Assembly (NCBI RefSeq): GCF_030812215.1
Contig: NZ_JAUSSG010000006.1
Location: 1-64,000, forward strand
Source: Variovorax boronicumulans
Lineage (GTDB): Bacteria; Pseudomonadota; Gammaproteobacteria; Burkholderiales; Burkholderiaceae_C
Length of the DNA: 64,000 nucleotides
Direction of reading: 5' to 3'
This document shows, piece by piece, positions 57,531 through 64,000 of this stretch (position 1 is the first letter of the stretch; each line of letters opens with the position of its first letter). Made by a program: the position numbers and the translations under genes. The notes under the pieces were generated by a model that was not told the DNA's origin, searched no databases, and was given only the letters and a program-made list of their open reading frames with translations.

Positions 57531-59414
57531 TTACTTGGTTTCGGCCACAGCCGTGCCGTCTGTCTGCGGGCGCCAGACCGTGCCGATCGACACGCTCTTG
57601 AGCTTCTTCTTCTGGCCGTACCAGAAGTTCACCAGACCGCGCGAGAAGAACACGGCCGAGAACATCGAGGTGACGATGCCGATGCAGTGCACCACCGCGA
57701 AGCCGCGCACCGGGCCCGAGCCGAAGGCCAGGAGCGCGATGCCCGCGATCAGCGTGGTCACGTTGGAGTCAAGAATGGTGCCCCAGGCCCGCTCGTAGCC
57801 CGCATGGATCGCCGCCTGCGGCGAGGCCCCGTTGCGCAGCTCTTCGCGCACGCGCTCGTTGATCAGCACGTTGGAGTCGATGGCCACGCCGATGGCCAGC
57901 GCCATGGCGGCAATGCCGGGCAGCGTGAGCGTGGCCTGCAGGATCGAGAGGATCGCCACCAGCAGCATCAGGTTGACCGCCAGCGCGATCGACGAAAAGA
58001 TGCCGAACAGCGCGTAGTAGAGGCACATGAACACCATGATCGCGGCGAAGCCGTACATCACGCTGTCGAAGCCCTTCTTGATGTTCTCGGCACCTTGCGT
58101 CGGGCCGATGGTGCGTTCCTGGATGATTTCCATCGGCGCGGCCAGCGAGCCGGCGCGCAGCAGCAGCGCCAGGTCGTTGGCTTCGCTCACGGTCATCGCG
58201 CCGGAGACCTGGAAGCGGTTGCCCAGTTCGCCGTTGATCGAGGGAGCGGTGAGCACTTCGCCCTTGCCCTTCTCGAAGATCAGCATGGCCATGCGCTTCT
58301 TGTAGTTCTCGATGCTGACCTGCCGCATGATGCTGCCGCCCTTCGAGTCCATGGTCAGGTCGACCTTGGGCTGGTTGGTCTGCTGCTCGAAGCCGGGCTG
58401 CGCATCGGTGAGGTTTTCGCCGGTGACCAGCACCTGCTTCTTCACGATCACGGCGCGGCCGGAGCGGTCGAGGAATTTCTCGGAGCCGAACGGCACCGGG
58501 CCCGTGCCCTGTTCGGCGGCACGGCCTTCGGCGCTTTCGTCCACCAGGCGCATCTCGAGCGTGGCGGTGCGGCCGATGATGGTCTTGGCCTGGGCCGGGT
58601 CCTGCATGCCGGGCAGCTGCACGACGATGCGGTCGATGCCCTGCTGCTGGATCACCGGCTCGGCCACGCCGAGTTCGTTGATCCGGTTGTGCAGCGTGGT
58701 CACGTTCTGCTTGAGCGCCGCATCCTGGAAGCGGCGCGCGGCTTCGGGCTTGATGCTGGCCACGATGCGCGATTCGGTGCCCTGCTGGCTCTCGACCGTG
58801 CTGAGGTCCGGCATCTGGTCCTGCAGCAAGCGCCGGGCGATCTCCAGGCTGGCGGCGTCGCGCAGCGTGATCTCCACGGTCTGGCCGTTGCGGTTCACCG
58901 CGCTGCCGCGCACCTTCTTGTCGCGCAGGCCTGCGCGGATGTCGCCGGCGAAGGACTCGGCCTTCTTGTCCAGCACGCCGCGCATGTCGACCTGCAACAG
59001 GAAGTCGACCCCGCCGCGCAGATCCAGGCCCAGGTACATCGGGAAGGCATGCAGCGCCGTCAGCCAATGGGGCGAGCGCGACACGAGGTTCAGCGCCACC
59101 ACGTAGGAGGCCTCGTCCGCGTTCGGCACCAGCGCCTGCTGCAGCGCGTCGCGCGCCTTGATCTGGTCGTCCGTGGTGACGAAGCGCGCCCGCACGGCGG
59201 TCGGCTCCAGCGTCAACAGGTCGGGCGTGAGGCCGGCCGTCTTGAGTACCTCTTCGACCCGGGCCTGGGTCGAGGCATCGATCTTGACGGTGGACTTGGC
59301 CGCCGACACCTGCACCGCAGGCGATTCGCCGAAGAAATTGGGCAGGGCGTAGATGAGCCCCACGAGCAGCACGATCACGATGATCGTGTACTTCCAGACC
59401 GGGTAACGGTTCAT
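57531..59414 (-). CDS. secD: Protein translocase subunit SecD
   Basis: A protein of 627 residues. First membrane segment IVIVLLVGLIYALPNFF; the periplasmic P1 region starts with YLGLDLRGGVDFLLQVD, the hallmark of SecD; C-terminal five membrane segments contain AMALAIGVAIDSNVLINERV. ATG 59414 (MNRYPVWKYT) is chosen over an in-frame upstream codon because it lies at the start of the first helix. It follows yajC by 79 bp and precedes secF by 12 bp, forming one operon. Confidence 0.97.
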   Translation of the reverse strand: MNRYPVWKYTIIVIVLLVGLIYALPNFFGESPAVQVSAAKSTVKIDASTQARVEEVLKTAGLTPDLLTLEPTAVRARFVTTDDQIKARDALQQALVPNADEASYVVALNLVSRSPHWLTALHAFPMYLGLDLRGGVDFLLQVDMRGVLDKKAESFAGDIRAGLRDKKVRGSAVNRNGQTVEITLRDAASLEIARRLLQDQMPDLSTVESQQGTESRIVASIKPEAARRFQDAALKQNVTTLHNRINELGVAEPVIQQQGIDRIVVQLPGMQDPAQAKTIIGRTATLEMRLVDESAEGRAAEQGTGPVPFGSEKFLDRSGRAVIVKKQVLVTGENLTDAQPGFEQQTNQPKVDLTMDSKGGSIMRQVSIENYKKRMAMLIFEKGKGEVLTAPSINGELGNRFQVSGAMTVSEANDLALLLRAGSLAAPMEIIQERTIGPTQGAENIKKGFDSVMYGFAAIMVFMCLYYALFGIFSSIALAVNLMLLVAILSILQATLTLPGIAAMALAIGVAIDSNVLINERVREELRNGASPQAAIHAGYERAWGTILDSNVTTLIAGIALLAFGSGPVRGFAVVHCIGIVTSMFSAVFFSRGLVNFWYGQKKKLKSVSIGTVWRPQTDGTAVAETK

Positions 59415-59493
59415 GAGAAAGCGCTTTTCAAGAAACGGGACACGGCGTGAATTGGGGCCCTGCGCCGCAAAGCGCAAGGATCAGCTCACGCTT

Positions 59494-59826
59494 TTATTTG
59501 ACGGCGCCCTTGGGCAGGACCTGAACCACGGCGCTGCGCTGGATCTTGATCTCGATGCCGTTGGCGATTTCCAGGCCGAGGTACTGGTCGCCCAGCGAGG
59601 TGATCTTGCCGAGCACGCCGCCGGCCGTTGCGACCTCGTCACCCTTGGCCAGGGCTTCGATCATGGCGCGGGCTTCCTTCTGGCGCTTCATTTGCGGGCG
59701 GATCATGACGAAGTACAGCACCACGAACATCAGCACCAGCGGCAGCATGCTGCCGAGGGAAGACAACATGTCGCCGCCGCCGGCGGCTGCGGGCGCGGTC
59801 TGGGCGAAAGCAGAGGAAATGAACAA
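59494..59826 (-). CDS. yajC: Sec translocon accessory protein YajC
   Basis: A protein of 110 residues. One membrane helix (LPLVLMFVVLYFVMIRP) followed by a small cytoplasmic beta domain (GDEVATAGGVLGKITSLGDQ). The start is TTG 59826, supported by GGAGA seven bases upstream and by the typical N-terminus FISSAFAQ; an internal Met 18 codons on would truncate it. It heads the yajC-secD-secF operon. In E. coli and many relatives, tgt precedes yajC; here tgt is about 44 kb away on the opposite strand. Confidence 0.95.
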   Translation of the reverse strand: MFISSAFAQTAPAAAGGGDMLSSLGSMLPLVLMFVVLYFVMIRPQMKRQKEARAMIEALAKGDEVATAGGVLGKITSLGDQYLGLEIANGIEIKIQRSAVVQVLPKGAVK

Positions 59827-60063
59827 GAGAGTCTCCAGCAGAGGGAAGAGAAGAAAGCGAGGGGAGTGCGGGCCGGGCCTGCCACTCCATCTCTGAGCGG
59901 TCGCGGGAAAACCGGCCGCAAATCAAAGCTCGGCGGGGCTTGGCCACCGCACAGCACCGGGCATTGTATTCGGGGCAAGGCGCCCTTCCAGCGGCTTATC
60001 CGGCGCGGCGGGGAGGGCTTTCAGGGTATCCGGTCCGGCCGTTCCTTGCTACGTTTTGAATAG

Positions 60064-60086
60064 CAAAAAGCGCCCGGCGGGCGCTC
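60064..60086 (-). terminator. Rho-independent terminator after iorAB
   Basis: On the minus strand the stem AGCGCCC/GGGCGCT with a short GCC loop is followed by TTTTTGC. It lies 25 bp beyond the stop of the indolepyruvate oxidoreductase gene. It separates that gene from the yajC operon downstream. Confidence 0.82.
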
Positions 60087-60110
60087 TTCGAAGACTGGAA
60101 CGGCCGAAAA

Positions 60111-63100
60111 TCAGGCCGCCGCGCGCTGCCCTTGCGGGTTGCGCCACTTGGCCATCAGCTCGCTCCAGCGGGTGCGGGCCGCCACCAGATTGCGCTCCTT
60201 CACATGGCCGTAGCCGCGGATCTGCTCCGGCAGGCTCGCGATTTCCAGCGCCAGCGCGTGGTTGTCGGCGCGCAGGGCGCCGATCACCTCGTCGATGCTC
60301 GCGCGGTATTCGGCGATCAGCGCGCGCTCGGTCTTGCGTTCTTCGGTGCGGCCGAAGATGTCGAGCGCCGTGCCGCGCAGGCCCTTCAACTTCGCGAGGA
60401 AGCGAAAGCCCGTGAGCATCCAGGGCCCGAACTTCTGCTTCTGCAGCTGGCCCTTGGCGTTCTTCTTGGCAATGATCGGCGGGGCGAGGTGGTAGTTGAG
60501 CTTGTAGTCGCCCTCGAACATGCCTTCGACGCGGTCGAGGAAAGTGCGGTCGGTGTGCAGGCGCGCGACTTCGTACTCGTCCTTGTACGCCATCAGCTTG
60601 AACAGGTAGCGCGCCACCGTCTCGGTGAGCGCGGTCTTGCCCAGCAGCGACGATTCCGACTGCTGCACCTTGGCGACGAACTGCCTGTATTCCTCGGCGT
60701 AGGCGGCGTTCTGGTAGCCGGTCAGGAACTCGGCGCGGCGCGCCACCAGGTTCTCGACGGTCTCGCGCTTCTTGAACTCGATGACCTGACCCGGGCGCAC
60801 GCGCTTTTGCAGCTCCTCGGGACGAACGGCGGCCTGGCGGCCCCATTCGAAGGCGGTCTTGTTGTTCTCGATGGCGACAGCATTCAGTTCGATGGCGCGC
60901 ATCAGCGACTCGTGCGCCAGCGGGATCCAGCCCTTTTGCCAGGCGTAGCCCAGGATCATCGGGTTGACGTAGATGCTGTCGCCCATCAGCGTGGTGGCGG
61001 CCGCATCGGCGTCGAAGGTGCCGATGCCGTCGATGCCCACGGCGCGCGCGATCTCGGCGGCACAGGCGTCTTCGGGGTTCTGCCAGTTGGCGTTGCGCAC
61101 GAAGGCGGCCGTCGGCGAGCTGTGGCTGTTGAGCGCCACGTGCGTGCGCCCTTCGCGCATGCGCGCCATCGTCTCGCCGTTGACCGTGACCAGCGGATCG
61201 CAGGCCAGTATCAGGTCGGCCGCCGCGGTGCCCACGCGCGTGGTGCGAATGTCGTCCTGCGTGTCGCCGATGAGCACGTGGCTCCAGGTGGCGCCGCCCT
61301 TTTGCGCCAGGCCCGCCGCATCCTGCGTGACGATGCCCTTGGCCTCGATGTGCGCGGCCATGCCCAGCAGCTGGCCGATGGTGATGACGCCGGTGCCGCC
61401 GACGCCCGCCACCACCACGCCCCAGACCTTGCCGCCCGCCAGCGACGGAATCGCGGGCTCGGGCAGGAGGCCGAATTCGGCCGGCGTGGCGCCCTTGCTC
61501 TTGCTCTTCTTCTTGAGCTGGCCGCCCTCGACGGTCACGAAACTCGGGCAGAAGCCCTTCAGGCAGCTCATGTCCTTGTTGCAGCTGCTCTGGTTGATGG
61601 TGCGCTTGCGGCCGAATTCGGTTTCCAGCGGCTCCACCGAGAGGCAATTGCTCTGCACGCTGCAGTCGCCGCAGCCTTCGCAGACCAGCTCGTTGATGAC
61701 CACGCGCTTGGCCGGATCGACGGCCGTGCCGCGCTTGCGGCGGCGGCGCTTCTCGGTCGCGCAGGTCTGGTCATAGATGATGGCCGTGGTGCCGGCGATC
61801 TTGCGGAACTCGCGCTGCACGTCGTCCAACAGGTCGCGGTGCTTGACCTGCACGTGGTCGCCGGGGACGTGCACCCCTTCGTACTTCTCGGGTTCGTCGG
61901 TGACGATCACGACCTTCTTCGTGCCCTCGGCATGCAGGCTCTCCGCGATCTGCAGCACCGAGTGCCCTTCGGGACGCTCGCCGACCTGCTGGCCGCCGGT
62001 CATCGCGACCGCGTCGTTGTAGAGGATCTTGTAGGTGATGTTCACGCCGGCCGCGATGCTCTGGCGAATGGCGAGCAGGCCGCTGTGGAAGTAGGTGCCG
62101 TCGCCCAGGTTCGCGAAGATGTGCTGGTCGGTCGTGAAGGGCTGCTGGCCCACCCACGGCACGCCCTCGCCGCCCATCTGCGTGAAGCCGATGGTGGAGC
62201 GGTCCATCCAGGTCGCCATGAAGTGGCAGCCGATGCCGCCCATCGCGCGCGATCCTTCGGGCACCACGGTGCTGGTGTTGTGCGGGCAACCCGAGCAGAA
62301 CCACGGCTGGCGCGTGGCGTCGGCCACGCTGGTGGAGGCCTGCTGCACCACCATCGAGCGCTCCTTGGCTTCGAGGATGGCGAGCTGCGCGTCGATGCGC
62401 GCGGTCATGTCGGCGCCGGCCGCGGCCAGGAGGCCCGTCTTCTTCAGGCGTCCGGCGATCGCCTTGGCGATCAGTGCGGGGTTCAGGTCGGCATTGGCGC
62501 GCAGCAGCGTGTGCGAGGTCGGGTTGGGCATCGACCACTCGCCGCCCGAGTAGCCCTCGGCCGCGTGCACTTCGCCTTCGTCGAACTTGCCGACCACGTT
62601 GGGGCGCACGTCGGGGCGCCAGTTGTAGAGCTCTTCCTTGAGCTGGTATTCGATGACCTGGCGCTTCTCCTCGACCACCAGGATCTCCTGCAGGCCGGTG
62701 GCGAATTCGCGCGTGAGCTGGGCTTCCAGCGGCCACACCACGGCCACCTTGTGCAGGCGGATGCCCAGTTGCCGGCAGGCCGCGTCGTCGAGCCCCAGGT
62801 CCAGCAGCGCCTGGCGCGTGTCGTTGAAGGCCTTGCCGCTGGCCATGATGCCGAAGCGGTCATTCGGACCCTGAATGACGTTGTGGTTCAGCCGGTTGGC
62901 GCGGATGTAGGCGAGCGCGGCGTACCACTTGTAGTGCATGAGCCGGGCTTCCTGCTCCAGCGCATGGTCGGGCCAGCGGATGTGCAGGCCGCCGGGCGGC
63001 ATTTCGAAGTCGGTGGGAATGACGATCTCGACGCGCTCGGGGTCGATCATGGCCGTGGCGCTCGACTCGACGATCTCCTGGATCGTCTTCATGCCCGACC

Positions 63101-63722
63101 ACACGCCCGAAAAACGGCTCATGGCGAAGGCGTGGATGCCCAGGTCCAGAATTTCCTGCACGCTCGTCGGAAAGAACACCGGCGTGCCGCAGGCCTTGAA
63201 GATGTGGTCGCTCTGGTGCGCGGCGGTGGAGCTCTTGGAGATGTGGTCGTCGCCCGCCACCGCGATCACGCCGCCGAATTCGGTGGTGCCCGCCATGTTG
63301 GCGTGCTTGAAGACGTCCGAACAGCGGTCCACGCCCGGGCCCTTGCCGTACCAGATGCCGAAGACGCCGTCGAACTTGTTGGTGCCGGCAGGGGAGAAGC
63401 CCAGTTGCTGGGTGCCCCAGAGCGCGGTGGCCGCGAGCTCTTCGTTCACGCCCGGCTGGAAGACGATGTTCTGTTCCTTCAGGAACTTGCTGGCCTTCCA
63501 CAGCGCCTGGTCGTAGCCGCCGAGCGGGGAGCCGCGGTAGCCGCTGATGAAGCCGGCGGTGTTCTTGCCGGCCTGCTTGTCGCGCAGCTGCTGAAGCATG
63601 GGCAGCTTCACCAGGGCCTGCACACCGCTCATGAAAGCGCGGCCGTAATCGAGGCTGTATTTGTCGTCGAGCGTGACGGTCTCTAGCGCGCGGCGAATGT
63701 GCTCGGGCAGCGGGGCGTTCAT
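60111..63722 (-). CDS. Indolepyruvate ferredoxin oxidoreductase, fused alpha/beta type
   Basis: A protein of 1203 residues that joins the parts of archaeal IorA and IorB. Order: an N-terminal pyrimidine/alpha domain (about 25-430, with FISGYRGSPLGGYDQAL and AVAGDDHISKSST), the TPP-binding domain (near 495: GGIGCHFMATWMDRSTIGFT), a ferredoxin-like cysteine cluster (about 675-720: CEGCGDCSVQSNC and SCLKGFC), a gamma domain (from ~770: VVVAGVGGTGVITIGQLLGM) and a C-terminal domain. It oxidatively decarboxylates indolepyruvate and other aryl-pyruvates to acyl-CoA, in amino-acid breakdown. The ATG has GGAGA upstream. A divergent Lrp-type regulator is next to it, which fits amino-acid-dependent control. 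Confidence 0.93.
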   Translation of the reverse strand: MNAPLPEHIRRALETVTLDDKYSLDYGRAFMSGVQALVKLPMLQQLRDKQAGKNTAGFISGYRGSPLGGYDQALWKASKFLKEQNIVFQPGVNEELAATALWGTQQLGFSPAGTNKFDGVFGIWYGKGPGVDRCSDVFKHANMAGTTEFGGVIAVAGDDHISKSSTAAHQSDHIFKACGTPVFFPTSVQEILDLGIHAFAMSRFSGVWSGMKTIQEIVESSATAMIDPERVEIVIPTDFEMPPGGLHIRWPDHALEQEARLMHYKWYAALAYIRANRLNHNVIQGPNDRFGIMASGKAFNDTRQALLDLGLDDAACRQLGIRLHKVAVVWPLEAQLTREFATGLQEILVVEEKRQVIEYQLKEELYNWRPDVRPNVVGKFDEGEVHAAEGYSGGEWSMPNPTSHTLLRANADLNPALIAKAIAGRLKKTGLLAAAGADMTARIDAQLAILEAKERSMVVQQASTSVADATRQPWFCSGCPHNTSTVVPEGSRAMGGIGCHFMATWMDRSTIGFTQMGGEGVPWVGQQPFTTDQHIFANLGDGTYFHSGLLAIRQSIAAGVNITYKILYNDAVAMTGGQQVGERPEGHSVLQIAESLHAEGTKKVVIVTDEPEKYEGVHVPGDHVQVKHRDLLDDVQREFRKIAGTTAIIYDQTCATEKRRRRKRGTAVDPAKRVVINELVCEGCGDCSVQSNCLSVEPLETEFGRKRTINQSSCNKDMSCLKGFCPSFVTVEGGQLKKKSKSKGATPAEFGLLPEPAIPSLAGGKVWGVVVAGVGGTGVITIGQLLGMAAHIEAKGIVTQDAAGLAQKGGATWSHVLIGDTQDDIRTTRVGTAAADLILACDPLVTVNGETMARMREGRTHVALNSHSSPTAAFVRNANWQNPEDACAAEIARAVGIDGIGTFDADAAATTLMGDSIYVNPMILGYAWQKGWIPLAHESLMRAIELNAVAIENNKTAFEWGRQAAVRPEELQKRVRPGQVIEFKKRETVENLVARRAEFLTGYQNAAYAEEYRQFVAKVQQSESSLLGKTALTETVARYLFKLMAYKDEYEVARLHTDRTFLDRVEGMFEGDYKLNYHLAPPIIAKKNAKGQLQKQKFGPWMLTGFRFLAKLKGLRGTALDIFGRTEERKTERALIAEYRASIDEVIGALRADNHALALEIASLPEQIRGYGHVKERNLVAARTRWSELMAKWRNPQGQRAAA

Positions 63723-63808
63723 GTTGTCTGTCTCCGTATTGGCAGGGCCTTGTGGGCCTGGCTGGATTGGCTGTGGGTCTGTGCCCGGTAGGGCGCAAGC
63801 CCATGATC

Positions 63809-63848
63809 ACGCAAAGTGTATGCCGGGGTTCGCGACAGGTGTTTGCGT
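63809..63848. promoter_or_regulatory. ACGCAAA/TTTGCGT inverted repeat near the Lrp gene
   Basis: ACGCAAA at 63809-63815 and TTTGCGT at 63842-63848 are perfect inverted 7-bp arms with 26 bp between them, a centre spacing of about three helical turns. They lie in the 180-bp gap shared by the oxidoreductase gene and the divergent Lrp-type gene. Lrp-family proteins often bind spaced half-sites. Confidence 0.42.
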
Positions 63849-63902
63849 TCTTTGCCTCGAAAAACGCGCTTCCAGAAAGAATCTTGCTTAACATCGGCAT
63901 CC

Positions 63903-64000
63903 ATGGAAAGCATTGACAAGTTCGACCTCGCAATCCTGCAAGAACTGCAGGCCGATGGCCGCCTCACGAACGCCGAGCTTGCGCAGCGCGTCGGCCTCTC
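63903..64000 (+). CDS. Lrp/AsnC-family regulator, N-terminal fragment
   Basis: The first 32 codons are visible before the right edge: MESIDKFDLAILQELQADGR, then LTNAELAQRVGLS, the AsnC/Lrp winged-HTH N-terminus. The rest, including the ligand domain, is off the window. It is divergent from the indolepyruvate ferredoxin oxidoreductase gene, a usual arrangement for a regulator of amino-acid degradation. It is a different protein from the AcdR at 40.5 kb. Confidence 0.87.
   Translation, partial: MESIDKFDLAILQELQADGRLTNAELAQRVGL

Noticed and set aside
60132..63686. 1184-codon open frame on the plus strand
   Set aside because: It lies entirely antisense to the well-supported indolepyruvate oxidoreductase gene and has no recognisable domain; it is a high-GC shadow frame.

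Overview
The window looks like chromosomal DNA of a GC-rich betaproteobacterium of the Comamonadaceae, most likely Variovorax or a close relative. This rests on recognised proteins and gene pairings (divergent acdR/acdS, fused indolepyruvate ferredoxin oxidoreductase, DUF3597, DUF494/Smg, DUF1631, ESPR-type trimeric adhesin), not on a database search. I found no tRNA, rRNA, CRISPR array, insertion sequence, integrase or replication origin. Most of the window is ordinary housekeeping chromosome with accessory genes set between conserved blocks.

Layout. 1-2553: N-terminal 851 codons of a minus-strand trimeric autotransporter adhesin, mostly a 54-bp repeat stalk, followed by about 600 bp without a convincing gene. 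3.1-6.5 kb: a translationally coupled ureidoglycolate-lyase-like/flavoprotein pair and a divergent LysR regulator. 6.5-9.6 kb: a subtilisin-type autotransporter protease. 9.9-16.3 kb: LysE exporter, recG, queA-tgt, a small secreted protein and an SDR dehydrogenase. 16.4-19.9 kb: DUF3597 and a four-gene envelope cluster of unknown role. 20-24.5 kb: a CREST-family ceramidase homologue with an LplT/PlsC-type fusion, an XRE regulator, and pyrF. 24.5-29.6 kb: tsaB-rimI-UDG-like genes, a DeoR regulator divergent from nudK, and dacB. 29.7-45 kb: a lipoprotein esterase, then tsaC-purK-purE, a CnoX-like co-chaperone, hipBA, a META lipoprotein, purC, fba, a lipoprotein hydrolase, acdR/acdS, pyk and pgk. 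45-50.7 kb: LysR/VOC/hydrolase unit, azlCD, fmt, a BamE-like lipoprotein and def. 50.8-56.4 kb: a LysM protein, dprA, smg and DUF1631. 56.5-59.8 kb: yajC-secD-secF. 60.1-64 kb: fused indolepyruvate ferredoxin oxidoreductase and the start of a divergent Lrp-type regulator.

How the genes work together. Core functions are purine synthesis (purC, purE, purK), lower glycolysis (fba, pgk, pyk), t6A tRNA modification (tsaB, tsaC), queuosine (queA, tgt), Sec export (yajC, secD, secF), N-terminal formylation/deformylation (fmt, def) and DNA transactions (recG, dprA). Accessory functions point to a soil or plant-associated life: ACC deaminase with its Lrp-type regulator, two autotransporters, and amino-acid exporters (LysE, AzlCD). 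Several regulators are divergent from their likely targets, and dyads or phased half-sites can be read in those gaps (LysR at 5.5 and 45.9 kb, XRE at 22.9 kb, DeoR at 27.4 kb, HipB at 35.2 kb, AcdR at 41.05 kb, Lrp at 63.8 kb).

The least explained parts are the ceramidase/LplT-PlsC pair, the LysR-flanked flavoprotein/AllA-like pair, the 17-19.9 kb envelope cluster, and the LysR/VOC/hydrolase unit.
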